This document shows positions 46,806-57,410 of a stretch of 64,000 bases of DNA, piece after piece. A program made the translations under genes and the position numbers. Origin of the DNA: CAJXJP01 sp963926055 (GTDB lineage Bacteria > Patescibacteriota > Gracilibacteria > BD1-5 > UBA6164); assembly GCA_963926055.1 (NCBI GenBank), contig CAWUVK010000001.1, positions 269,949 through 333,948 on the forward strand, read 5' to 3'. The stretch's first letter is position 1; every line of letters begins with the position of its first letter. The notes under the pieces were generated by a model. It had not been told where the DNA came from. It saw only the letters and a program-made list of their open reading frames with translations, and did no database searches.

Positions 46806-47879
46806 TTACTTTTTATAAAACTTCCAACTATTTTCCAAACTTTCTTCTAAAGGTATTTTCGCTTCAAATCAAAGCTCGTCTTTTGCTTTAGCAGGATTAC
46901 AAAATACTTCTGCAACATCTCAATCTCTTCGATTAGATATAGTATAAGGGATTTCTTGTCCTGTTATTTTTCTCGAAGCTTCAACCATCTCTAAAACAGA
47001 ACTTCATTTCCCCACTCCAAGATTATATACATCACAGAATCAACTATTACTTCACTCTCCTGAAAGGGGAGGGATTGAGGGAGGGGTATTTTTCTCTAAT
47101 TTTCTATACGCCAATAAATGTCCTTCAACTAAATCATTTACATCGATATAATCTCTGACTCATGTTCCATCTATTGTTTCATAATCATCTCCAAACACCT
47201 TTAATTCTGCTAATTCTCCATTTGCAACTTTCATAATAAATGGGAGTAAATTATTTGGAATTCCATCTGGGTCTTCTCATAATTTTCCACTTGGATGTGC
47301 TCAAATTGGATTGAAATAACGTAAGTTAATTACATTGAATCCTAAGAATTGAGATAAATCTTCTAATATTTTTTCCAATAATAACTTTGTAGTTCCATAA
47401 GGATTTGTAGTACCAAGCTTATGTGTTTCACAAATTCATTCCTTACTTCCCTCTCCAGAAAGGGGAGGGACTGACGGAGGGGTATTTTTATAAACCGTCG
47501 CACTACTAGAAAAAATAATATTTTTTACTCTATATTTTTCCATAGCTTCAAATAAAAATAAACTTCCTGATATATTATTTTGAAAATAATATATAGGTTG
47601 TTCACAACTTTCTCAAACTGCTTTTGCTCAAGCAAAATGTAAAACTCCATCAAAATTATGAGTTTCAAAAATCTCAAAAACAGATTTCCTGTCTCTTAAA
47701 TCACATTCAAAATATTCAGGTTTATATCATAAAATAGCCTGAATATTTCTCAGAGTCGTCACACAACTATTTGATAGATTATCTAAAATCACGGTTTCAT
47801 AACCAGCTTGTTCAAAAGCAACAACCGCATGTGAACCGATGTAACCAAGTCCTCAAGTTATAAGTATTTTTTTCTTCAT
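46806..47879 (-). CDS. galE: UDP-glucose 4-epimerase with two in-frame repeat insertions
   Basis: 357 residues versus about 335 usual. GalE interconverts UDP-glucose and UDP-galactose, supplying the cluster. Motifs: ITGGLGYIGSH, FAGAKAVGESC, SSSATVY, the catalytic NPYGTTKLL (YxxxK) and SNRRDGDVAEV near the C-terminus. Two 14-codon insertions with the sequence NTPPS-x-PPL-x-GEGS interrupt loops: one after SSSATVYK (residues 132-145) and one after AYRKLEK (residues 264-277). The second has GGA mutated to TGA, still glycine. The first Arg of RRDGD is a CGA codon, supporting CGA as arginine. Confidence 0.93.
47049..47090 (-). repeat. In-frame 42-bp palindromic element, galE copy 2
   Basis: AATACCCCTCCCTCA...AGAGTGAAGT, read in the phase that gives NTPPSIPPLSGEGS. 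It forms a hairpin of CCCTCCCC-type arms and is closely like the left end of the recG element. The TGA in it would stop translation in the standard code. Confidence 0.85.
47445..47486 (-). repeat. In-frame 42-bp palindromic element, galE copy 1
   Basis: Same 42-bp length, strand and reading phase as the second galE copy, encoding NTPPSVPPLSGEGS. It lies in the loop between the catalytic Ser region and the YxxxK. Confidence 0.85.
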
Positions 47880-47910
47880 AATTTATTTTTTTTAAAATTT
47901 TTCAATTTCT

Positions 47911-47951
47911 ATTCCCTCTCCTCCAAAGGAGAGGGTTAGGGTGAGGTATTT
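47911..47951. repeat. GC-rich palindromic element, intergenic
   Basis: CCCTCTCC...GGAGAGGG hairpin followed by TTAGGGTGAGGTATT. It is a subtype of the element found in galE and recG, located in the 125-base gap between galE and the next gene. A shorter half-copy (GGGTGAGGGTGAGGTTATT) follows at about 47978-47998. Confidence 0.75.
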
Positions 47952-48004
47952 ATAGTTTCTTTTGAACTTAAAGATTAGCAGGGTGAGGGTGAGGTTATTT
48001 ATTT

Positions 48005-49042
48005 TTACTTAAAAAATTTAGTCCAAATCATTTTCAAAGCAATACTTATTGCATTCATACTCGATTGTCATTTATTCATAGAATAATCAGTATAAATAAT
48101 ATGTACTGGTACTTCTTTATAAGTAAGTTTTTTTTCGGCAATAATATCAATAATTTCCGAAGCATGTCACATGCCATCGATAGTTATATGAATATCTTTG
48201 AGAGTTTCTAAACGAATTAATCTGAAACCATTATGCGTATCTGATAAACGAATATTACTCATAAAAAATGTAAAAATAATTCAGAGTTTTAAAATAATTC
48301 TACGGAATAATTTAATTCAGTTTGCTTTTTTCTTTAAAAACCTACTTCCAAGTAATATATCTACTTTTGGATGTTGTTTTAAATATTTTTCAAATTCTTT
48401 TACATCATTTATATCGTGTTGACCATCTGCATCAAAAGTGATGAGATATTTTATTTCTCAATATCTTCTTACATATTCAAAACCAGTTTCTAGAGCTGCT
48501 CATTGTCCTCTATTTTTATAATGATTTAAAACAGTAACATGTTTATTATCTCAAAATTCTTTCTCTAAAATGTTTCTTGTATTATCTCTTGATCCATCAT
48601 TGACCACTAAAATATTTTTATAACCGTGTCATAAAACAGTATTAATAGTTGAAGCCAAAACTTCCCCTTCATTATAACTTGGAATAACAAAAACTTCTTT
48701 TCCAGATATTTTATTTTTATGAGAATTTTCAATCGCTAGCTCTCTAACAAGTTGTGTGAGATCTGAAGTATTTTCTTCAGATTTTCTAAGTAATAATAAT
48801 GCAAAATATACTAAAAATATAATACTTCCATACACTAAAACATCCGCTCATCTTTGAACACCAAAAATATCTCAAATAAGATTAAGAATTTCTGGTACCA
48901 AAGCCAATGTAGTTAATGAAGCTCAAACGAATAAGAATATAATAAAATGCAACGCATTAAATTTTTGTTTTTTTGCTATATCTAGAGCTAGAATAAAAAT
49001 AATTATCCCAGATACTATAAAAAATATTTCGAGTAAAGTCAT
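48005..49042 (-). CDS. DUF2304 membrane region fused to dolichol-P-mannose-synthase-like GT2
   Basis: 345 residues. The first 105 residues contain three hydrophobic helices with the DUF2304-like layout (LLEIFFIVSGIIIFILALD). The rest is a DPM1-like GT2: EVFVIPSYNEGEVLA, LVVNDGSRDNT, LITFDADGQHD and MGHASEIIDIIA. Such enzymes put a sugar on polyprenyl phosphate, and DUF2304 proteins often accompany them; here they are one polypeptide. It would supply lipid-linked sugar for the surface polymer or for GT-C enzymes such as the 1098-residue protein. It ends 125 bases from galE. Confidence 0.83.
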
Positions 49043-49070
49043 AAAATTATTTATCAAATATTGTGTTGTT

Positions 49071-49107
49071 TTTCAGTTCCCAGGAAATTTTCCCGGGAAC
49101 TGAAAAA
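49071..49107. terminator. CCCGGG-type hairpin after recG
   Basis: CAGTTCCCaGGAAA / TTTCCCGGGAACTG stem. It lies between the recG stop and the glycosyltransferase gene on the same strand; the T-run is short and partly in the stem, so termination is weaker. Confidence 0.55.
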
Positions 49108-49150
49108 TATATTATTTTCATTATATACCTCACAAAAAAAATACAAGTTT

Positions 49151-51634
49151 TTAGGCTTGCATTTCTTGTTTTTTATCTTCAAACATTTCTTGGATATCTT
49201 CTCTAATTTGCGAAATAAGTTCTAAATCTCTTAAGTCTGCGACTTTTAGATCTGGTACTCATGATTGTCTCAAACCATACACTTCTCCAGGTCATCTTAT
49301 TTCTAGATCAATTTCTGCTAATTCAAAACCATTATTCGTTCTCTCCATAGCTTTTAATCTGTCTGTAGAGTTTCATTTACTTGGAAATAAATAACAATAA
49401 GATTGGTATTTTCATCTTCACACACGACCTCTAAATTGATGTAATTGAGATAAACCAAATCTTTCTGCTCACTCTATACACATAATAGTTGAGTTTGGAA
49501 TATTTACTCATACTTCTACTACCGAAGTTGAAGATAATATTTGAATTTTATTATCAGCAAAATCTTTCATAACTTGATCTTTTTCCTTTGCTTTCATTTT
49601 CCCATGTAATAATCCTACCGTAAATGGTGCAAATATTTCGGTCAAAGTTTCGTAGGTTGAAATTGCATTCGCTAAATCCATTTTTTCAGATTCTTCTACC
49701 AGAGGTGAAATCCAAAAAGCTTGTCTTCACTTTTCTAACTCACTACGCAGAAATAATTCTATTTCTTGCCTTTGATTTTCATTTCCAGCAACTTTTGTAT
49801 AAATATCTTTTCTCCCCTTTGGATATTGAGAAATAATTGATAAATCTTGATCTCAATAGAGTGTCAGAGCGAGAGTTCTCGGAATCGGAGTAGCTGTCAT
49901 ATTTAAACTATGTGGAATTATTCCAGTTGAATTTCCGAGTCCGGACTCAAGAACTTCTCTTTGTTTTACTCAAAATCTATGTTGTTCGTCTATAATAACA
50001 AATCATAAATTTTTAAATAATACATCTTCTTGAACTAACGCATGAGTACCAATAATCACATCTACATTTCATATTTTCATATCAGCTTTGATAGCTTCTT
50101 TATTTTTTTTCGTTACTGATCACACTAATAAATGTGATGAAATTCAGAAATCCCAAAATAATTCTTGCATTCATTCGAAATGCTGACGAGCTAAAATTTC
50201 TGTCGGAGCCATAATAACTACTTGGATGCGAGAGGATTCTATATTTCAATTACCCCTCCCTAGCCCTCCCCTTTCAGGAGAGGGAATATATTTTGCGATT
50301 TTCACAAGCACTCACTCAATATTATCATAAATTTCATTATTAGTAATTCTCATAATATCTACTCAATATTGAGAAATTACTTCATCTCTTATTTTATCGT
50401 ATTCTTTTTGATACTCATGAACTTTTCAATCTAATTCAATAACTAATTTTAACTCTGATGAATAAAAGTCTGCAATATATCTTCAAAAAGGATGCTGTCT
50501 TCTAAATTTAACTCATTGATATTTTTTATTTCTCAAAACTTCCCACAATATTTTTTCAGACTCTGTTTGTTTTTTCCTTAAATCAATAACTAAATCCTTT
50601 ATATAACTTGGGCACTCAGCATAATTTTGCTCTACACAACTTTTTCTACTTCCCTCTCCTGTAAGGGGAGGGACTGAGGGAGGGGTATTGTTATTATTTT
50701 TCTCACTCTCCAAAATAGCATGAATTGCAGCTACTTGTGCAACAGCTGTTTTTCAAGTTCAAACATCTCACTCTAAAAGTCTTTGCATTCCATGAGATTT
50801 TTCCATATCTCTGAGTGTTTGAAATAATACTATTTTTTGATGATCAGTGAGTGTAAATGGGAGTTTTTCTAGAATCTGCTTTACTAAACTTGGATTCATT
50901 GGTATTTTTACAGATTTCCCTGTTGTAGCTTCAAATTTTTCATATTTTTTGGAAATAGCAGTGAAATTTATTTCATAGAGTTCTTCATATGCAAGCCTAT
51001 ATTTCGCTTGTTCTATATCATTTTTATTTTTAGGAAAATGAATTTTATAAAATGCCTCTTTTCTGGAAATAAAATCATATTTTTTCAAAATATTTTCTGG
51101 TAAATTTTCTGTGATATCTGAAATATATTTTTTTAATAAATCAATTTTTGGGGCCGTCCATTTACTCGGAATATAATTTAAATCAGAATAAACTGGGACA
51201 ATTTCTCATGAAAGTTTTGATAAATCTGTTTGTGCATCAGGTGATGTGAAACTCACTTTTCAAAATGCGTATTTTACTTTTCCTGTCACTATAATCTTTT
51301 TTTGTACATGTGGTTGTAGTTGAGTTGTGAGATATTTTCTATTAAACCAAACAGCTTCTGCTAAAAAACCATTTTTATCTTCTAGTACAGCTTTAGTAAG
51401 TAATTTATTATTTGCTGTTTTTTGTGAAGTTATAGATAATAATTTTACTAAAATAGTATTTGATTCTTTAATATTAATTAATGAAAAACTATCAAGCACA
51501 CTTGTCCTATCATCATAATCTCTCGGAAATTCTCTCAGTAAATCCCAAACAGTCGAAATACCAGCTTTTTGCAAAGCTTTTATATAATTGTCAGTAGTTC
51601 TTAAGATTGATTTCGTTAATGGAGTTGATAACAT
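49151..51634 (-). CDS. recG: ATP-dependent DNA helicase RecG with in-frame DUF559 nuclease insertion
   Basis: 827 residues, of which 147 (316-462) are inserted; 680 remain, the normal size. RecG branch-migrates stalled forks and Holliday junctions. The wedge-domain N-terminus is followed by Walker A GDVGTGKTAVAQ, motif Ia VVIMAPTEILARQHFEW, DEQHRFG, TATPIPRTLAL and HQFRGRVGRG, and the C-terminal GEVYGLRQSGVPDLK. The insertion lies between motifs I and Ia and encodes a DUF559 fold. The frame is open throughout with many UGA glycines. The protein may be a RecG tolerating a surface nuclease domain. Confidence 0.93.
50249..50290 (+). repeat. Right terminal palindrome of the recG element
   Basis: ATTACCCCTCCCTAG...AGGAGAGGGAATA, an inverted copy of the left end with a two-base indel. 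On the coding strand it reads IPSPERGGLGRGN. Confidence 0.85.
50648..50689 (-). repeat. Left terminal palindrome of the recG element
   Basis: 42 bp encoding NTPPSVPPLTGEGS in the same reading phase as both galE copies, with only a few base changes. Confidence 0.88.
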
Positions 51635-51780
51635 ATTGTTTGTAGAGTTACTATAGCATTAATACAAGAATTTTTATTTATATACTTAGTATATACACAA
51701 TAATTAAAAAGCAACTTTTTTGCTTGCAATTCTCAATTTTAGTGTACAATACTACAAATTTATTTTTTCACTCATACATC

Positions 51781-51823
51781 ATACTCCTTCTCCTCCAAAG
51801 GAGAGGGCTGGGGTGAGGTATCT
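51781..51823. repeat. GC-rich palindromic element, intergenic
   Basis: CTTCTCCTCCAAAGGAGAGGGCTGGGGTGAGGTAT. It is the same subtype as the copy at 47911, lying between the divergent recG and rsmG genes. The rest of this 220-base gap holds a possible promoter (TTGCAA ... TACAAT, about 51724-51750) for rsmG. Confidence 0.75.
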
Positions 51824-51854
51824 AGAAGTTATAGAGTGAGTTATTTACAAAAAA

Positions 51855-52562
51855 ATGCAAGAACTTTTTAAAAAACATAATTTAGAGCTAGAAGATCACG
51901 AACTCGCAAAATTTGAGCAATTTTTAGAAATTTTTAAAGAAAAAAATTCGCAAATTAATTTATCAGCAATCAGAGATGATGAATGAATTATTGAAAAACA
52001 TTTTGTTGATTCAATTCTATTAAACATTTTTCTTGATTTTGAACCAGCTTTTGAAAATCAAACAGTAAAAGTAGCAGATTTAGGAACAGGATGAGGTTTC
52101 CCTATGCTTCCACTTGCTATTGTAAATCCTGATGTAGAATTTACAGGAATTGATTCAGTTGGAAAAAAACTCAAAGCAATTGAAGATTTTGCGCAACAAT
52201 TAGAATTAAAAAATGTATCTACAATAAATGGAAGAGCCGAAGAACTTGGACAAAAAGTAGAACACAGAGAACAATACGATTATATCGTTTCGAGAGCTAT
52301 GGCATTTTTACCAACACTTTTAGAGTTTTGTATTCCTTTCTTAAAAGTTTGAGGAATATTTGTTGCCTATAAACTCAACGATAAAGAAGAATTAAAATCT
52401 GCAAAAAAAGCACTTTCAAGACTTGGAGCAAAAATATTAAAAGTAAAAAATTATACTATTTGAGACCAAGAAAGAACATTTATCTTAATAGAAAAAATTT
52501 CTACTACTCATAAAAAATACCCGAGAACTACTGGAGTTCCTCTTCAAAAACCTTTAGTGTAA
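51855..52562 (+). CDS. rsmG: 16S rRNA m7G527 methyltransferase RsmG
   Basis: 235 residues. SAM motif VADLGTGGGFPMLPLAIV (with a UGA glycine) and the preceding EKHFVDSILL, together with VSRAMAFLP and VGGIFVAYK, are the RsmG signature. It methylates N7 of G527 in 16S rRNA. It is the first of two plus-strand genes and stands 89 bases before tsaC. Confidence 0.95.
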
Positions 52563-52651
52563 GAAAATAAAATTAAATAATAAAAAAGAATATTTTAAAA
52601 AATATTCTTTTTTGTTACAATATATCAAAAAATAATTTTTAAACAATAATT

Positions 52652-53206
52652 ATGAATATTTACCTATTACCAACTGATACATGTTATGGAATTTGATGTC
52701 CTATTTGAGACTCTGATGCTTACAAAAAAATCTATGAAATAAAAAATAGATGATATGATAAACCTCTGGCAATCATGGTCGAAGATTTAGACTGGTTATA
52801 TGAAAATACAACTTTAACAGAAGCACAACTCAATTTTGTTTCAGAATATGAAAAACCATTTACAGTTTTAACTGATTGTTCAAGAATAAAGATGTTGTTA
52901 GAATTTGAAGACGAAGAAATTTCATATCCAAATTTTGATCAATATAAACGCATTGCTTTTAGAGTCGCTCATACTCCAGCACAAAAAAAACTCATTCAAG
53001 AAGAATGACCAATATTTTTAACGAGTGCTAATTTTTCTGGAGAAAAAGAAAATTATAAAATTTCAGATTTAAAAGAAACATTTAAAAAATATTTATCAGA
53101 AATAAAAATAATTGATGAAGTCGATTTAGATGAAAATATTTCTCCAAGTGATATTTTTTCATTTGAAGCAGAAAGTCTCGAAATAAAATATTTGAGAAAA
53201 AATTAA
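52652..53206 (+). CDS. tsaC: YrdC/Sua5-type threonylcarbamoyl-AMP synthase
   Basis: 184 residues. PTDTCYGIGC, KNRGYDKPLAIMV (KxR...KPL) and LTSANFSGE are the YrdC-domain motifs for binding ATP, carbonate and threonine in the first step of tRNA t6A synthesis. Several of these glycines are UGA codons. There is no C-terminal Sua5 domain, so it is the short T saC type. No other t6A genes are in the window. It ends just before a strong palindrome. Confidence 0.9.
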
Positions 53207-53243
53207 AAAAAGATTTCCCGGGAATATTCCCGGGAAATCTTTT
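53207..53243. terminator. CCCGGG-type palindrome, tsaC/VIT gene
   Basis: AAAGATTTCCCGGGAA / TTCCCGGGAAATCTTT perfect palindrome with T runs at both ends, able to end both convergent genes. The same sequence recurs at about 56151-56188, flanking the VIT gene. Confidence 0.85.
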
Positions 53244-53253
53244 TTTTTGTATT

Positions 53254-56073
53254 TTATTTTTTTCTACTCAATAATTTTGTAATAAATACAATCATTGAAA
53301 AAATTTGTACTAAATACATACAGATTAAAATAAATCCTAAGAAATTTATATTAATTTTATCTTTGTAGTCAGAGTTTGAATAACGTTTCATTGATGCTCA
53401 GAAAATATGAGCACCTGAACTTTCTCAATTAACATTAACATTATCTAATCAAAACGTAGCTGATGCTCAGCTATCTCTAGATTCTGCAAAGATATCAGCT
53501 CTTATTTCAATATTTCCCCTATCATTAGAAAAAGAACTCTCATTATCATTAAAGGTTGTATTATATTTATCTGCTTGATTTGAATACCTATCTAAATCAT
53601 TTTGCTGTTGTTGCGTTTCTAGTGCGATATAAGAATTAAATTGGTTTACAATTTTATATTCTTCTGCCACTTGTGTTTGGGATTCTTGTGGAAAATTATC
53701 TCACAGTAATAGTCTTTTAGAAATATATCCCGCTTGGATTTTTTTCCAATTATCTGAAATATTTTCTTGAGTTTCTTTACAAGTTTTATAAATATTTGAA
53801 GTATTTATTTCAAATATATTTTTCACTGTATTTTCTATTTGGTTTTGTGATTTAATTTCATAAATATTCCCTTGAGATACAGATAAATATGTTTGAATTT
53901 CTGATTTATATTTTTTAATATTATTTCAAATTTTTAGGATAGAAAATTTATTTGTTTTTCCAAATTCACTTGAAAAATATTCATTTTGTTGAGTCGAATA
54001 ATTAAAATTATCATCATCTGTTACAAATACAATATTTGTATTTTGAAGTTTTGTTTCTTCGATAAATTGTAATAATTTATCAATATTTGAATATCACCAA
54101 AATGAAATATCATCTATTTTAAGGTGTTTTTCTACTTCAAAATTAAAACTATATAATTGTGTATCTTGAAGAGAATTATCATAATTTTTTATCGAATCAT
54201 ATATTTTAGCATACATTTTATTCGCTCAATTATTTTTTACACTTTGTGAATTATCAAAGAAAATATGAATTTTTTTATCAATATTTTTTTCTGATTCTAA
54301 AGAAATATTTTCTTCATTTAAATATTTTTGTAAATCTTGATCTATACAAATAGAGTTATTTTCTATTTTTTCTCCTCAAATATCTGATATATTTATAGTA
54401 TTTTGTAGAGAAATAAATGATTCTATTTGAGATTTTTCTTCTAGAATTTTTTCTTGTTGTAAAGTATTGTCAACATATATTTTAGAACTAAAACGTGATT
54501 TTTTTCAAATTTTTACGTTTGTAAGTGAAAGTTTTGGAGAATAATTAAAATTTTGACTTTCAACCGGAGTAAGCATCACAATTTTAACTTTTTGTTTTCC
54601 TTGATTTACATTTTTAGCAAGAATTGGAAAAATTCTGAGATTATAGGTATTATATCAAATTTTTTCGATTAACGCTGGATCAATATTTTTTCTCAAAGAA
54701 TCGCTATACACTTTTTTTGCAGCTCATCTTGGCGCAATTTGACCAATAAGTTCGTCTTGCAATCATAGATATAATTCGCTTACAACTGTTGATTCACCAG
54801 GAGATTGAAATTGTACAATAACTTCTTGATTTTCTAAACTTTGGTTTTCAAAATAAAATTCATAGGTTGTTTTTACAAAATTTTCGTTTGTATCAAAATT
54901 ATTTTCCACTTCACCCAAAGTAAAAATTACTTCTGCTTGTTCTCAGGTTTTTGTTTCATTGGTAGCAAATGATGAACTATTAGAAACATATTTTGATATT
55001 TTTTCACCAAAATATTTTTCTGGAGTTTGATCAAATATTTTTGTAAATAATTCTTTATTTATATTTGGAAGTCTTCCATTTTTTATTTCTGATAAAATTG
55101 CTTTTTCAAAGATAAAATAATTGATTTCATTGAGTGATTCTTCATTATATCCATTCACTTGTACATGCGTTCTCACGTCTGCAAGATATTGACTTACAAG
55201 GTCATTTTTATAGCCAGGAATCCATATAATTATAGAAACTAAAATAGTTAATATAACAAAATTACTTATTCAAAATAAAAATCATTTTTTTGAATTTTCA
55301 CTGTAAGAAAAATACGTATGAAGCATTTTCACAGGGAAAAATAACACGAGTGCATGAGAGAAAAATGTTAAAAATATTTGCCAAAGATATTCTCAAAATC
55401 CGAGATTATATCCTCAGATATTTGTATCCAAAACTAAATAAATCCCTGCTGAAATTCATTTTAAAAATAAAAATTCAATTCATAAAATTGAAAGTGTTGT
55501 AGTTATACCAACGAGGAAAAATAAAAATATATTGTAGTATAAAAAGAAATTTACAGCTTGAGAGTAATATTTTTTTTCTCATAATTTTGGAAAAATATTT
55601 TTCAAACACATCAGCAATGGGAAAATCCCCATAAAAGCCAGAGAAAAAATCATATCACTCAACCTCATTTCTTCTAGACTTATTAATACTCCACTGATGA
55701 GAATAGAAGCAAAAGAAATAATTGCTGGAAAATAAATCAAAAAGAAATATTTTTGATTAAAATTTTTATGAAGTATTTTTACTATTTTGAATACAAAAAG
55801 TCAAAATAGTATATATACTCCTAAATACGGCCATCAATAATTATTTTCTCATTGTAAAAAAATCAGAAAAGCTCCGATTCAAACAATTGGTAAAAACGTT
55901 AATATCGCATAAAAAATTGTGGTTAAAATTCACATAGATTTTTTTTTCACATTATTTTCTAAACTCGAAATATTTTCTTCTTGAACATTTTTTAAATAAT
56001 TCAAAAAATTTTCTAAAATCTTAATAATAAAATGCAACATAAGTATTTGTAATATAAATATAATTATTTGCAT
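53254..56073 (-). CDS. Membrane protein with VIT-like and VWA-like domains
   Basis: 939 residues. About seven to eight hydrophobic helices fill the first 270 residues. Then come a VIT-like segment (about 350-480: YEFYFENQSLENQEVIVQFQ, VVSELYLGLQDELIGQI, APRGAAKKVY, YNLRIFPI, KVKIVMLTP) and a VWA-like part (about 560-700: KIHIFFDNSQSVK, NIVFVTDDDN). A final helix and SRKK tail finish the protein. The layout resembles integral VIT proteins tied to exosortase systems (such as TIGR02921/XrtN partners), but no exosortase is in the window. It is flanked by identical CCCGGG palindromes. Confidence 0.65.
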
Positions 56074-56150
56074 AATACTTATATTATTTGGTAATTCAAA
56101 TATTTATAGAACATTGTATTTTACAAATACAATGTTTATTTTAAAATTAA

Positions 56151-56188
56151 AAAAAGATTTCCCGGGAATATTCCCGGGAAATCTTTTT
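56151..56188. terminator. CCCGGG-type palindrome before the VIT gene
   Basis: Essentially the same palindrome as at 53207-53243, including the AGATT / AATCT flanks. It lies between the VIT gene start and the flavoprotein stop and can end the flavoprotein transcript. Confidence 0.85.
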
Positions 56189-56199
56189 CTTTTTTTTTG

Positions 56200-57348
56200 T
56201 TATTTTAATTCTTTATTTATATGCTCTGCAGTTACAAATGCACTACTCCAAGCCCATTGTAAATTAAATCCTCAAGTTTTTCCAGTCACATCAACCACTT
56301 CTCAGTTAAAATATAATCCAGAAAGTTTCTTTGCTTGCATATGATTATCTAATTCATTTGTATCAATTCATCCTGAAGTTGCTTTTGCTTCTTTAAGGCT
56401 TCTAAACGTGTGTAAATCTAGATTTCTGATATTGTCTTCTTCGGATAATTCAAAAAATTTCTTGAGACTTTTTGTTGCATTTTCTAGTGGAATTTTTATT
56501 TCTAAAGAAAAATTATCACAAAAATATTGTTCAAATTCACTCTCTGGAATTTTAAGAGAATTCAAATATTCTCCAGCAGCTACAGAAACATTATGAATAA
56601 TTGGACCGCTGACTCAAAAATGTGTAAATAATATTGGTCCAAATTCAGCATAAATTATTTTATCTTTTGATTTATCTATAAATTTCATATCTACTTTTGC
56701 AGAGACTCAAGAGATCTCTTTTAAATCTTGCTTTGTTGAAACTCCACAGAGACATGGATGAGTTGGTGTCATATTTATTTGTAACTTTTCAGCCATTTTA
56801 TATCCATCTCACGTCGTTCAAACATGCGCAAAACTTCTTCATCCAGCTGATACTACCACTTTTTTTGCAAAATAATTTTTTCCAGATTTGGTAGTTACTT
56901 TGTACTTAAATCCTAAATCTTGAGAACTTTGAGATGTCAGCTCTATTTTTTCTACTCCATCATCAGTTTCGAGTTCACAATTTTGTTTTTTTAAATTATC
57001 AAGCAAACATGACAGTAATTCTTTTGAATCTCCACTTTCTAAAATTAGTCTTGATCTATCTTCTTCTACTATTGAAACATTATTTTCAGCAAAAAAACTC
57101 ATCACATCCCAGTTGGTATATTTCGAAAATATTGATAAAAGAAATTTTTTATTTTGTGTAAAATAATCTCTCATCGGTTCGATATCCATATTCGAAACGT
57201 TCGCTCTTTCTCAACCTGAAAGTAACACTTTTATCCCTGGTTTTCTATTTTTTTCTAGTACTATTTTTTTTAATTTTTTATCGAGACAAATCCCAGTATA
57301 TAAACCTGCTGCTCACCCTCAGATAATAACGACATCATAATTACTCAT
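56200..57348 (-). CDS. HI0933-like NAD(P)/FAD flavoprotein
   Basis: 382 residues. FAD dinucleotide loop VVIIGGGAAGLYTGI, then VLLSGGERANVSNMD (the family form is SGGGRCNxTN), VVSAGGRSFAHVGTTGDGYKMAEK and the C-terminal NGEVVDVTGKTGGFNLQWAWSSAF are typical of the HI0933/YhiN family, whose biochemical function is not settled. UGA encodes several loop glycines. Length is standard. It is a single gene with hairpins on both sides. Confidence 0.9.
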
Positions 57349-57410
57349 AAATATTTTTTTTCTTTAAATTTTTTTTGAAATTATAGCGAAAAATAATTAT
57401 TTTGCGAATA

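Larger units (their letters stand above)
50249..50689 (-). mobile_element. 441-bp in-frame DUF559 element with inverted palindromic ends
   Basis: The insert begins at AATACCCCTCCCTCA on the minus strand and ends at GGGAGGGGTAAT. Its ends (50648-50689 and 50249-50290) are inverted copies of the GC-rich palindrome. Between them is a DUF559-like PD-(D/E)XK domain: LRKKQTESEKILWEVLRNKK, GVKFRRQHPFGRYIADF, LVIELDGKVHE and MRITNNEIYDNIEGV. The catalytic ADF and ELDG positions appear intact. Five UGA glycine codons show adaptation to code 25. Length is exactly 147 codons and both edges keep frame, so host translation passes through. Confidence 0.88.

Noticed and set aside
50249..50689. Intein in RecG
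   Set aside because: No N-terminal Cys/Ser splice block, no block G His-Asn and no homing-endonuclease dodecapeptides; the ends are palindromes.
49151..51634. recG as two genes with a separate DUF559 gene between them
   Set aside because: The frame is open across both joins and no stop or start separates the parts, so it is one reading frame.
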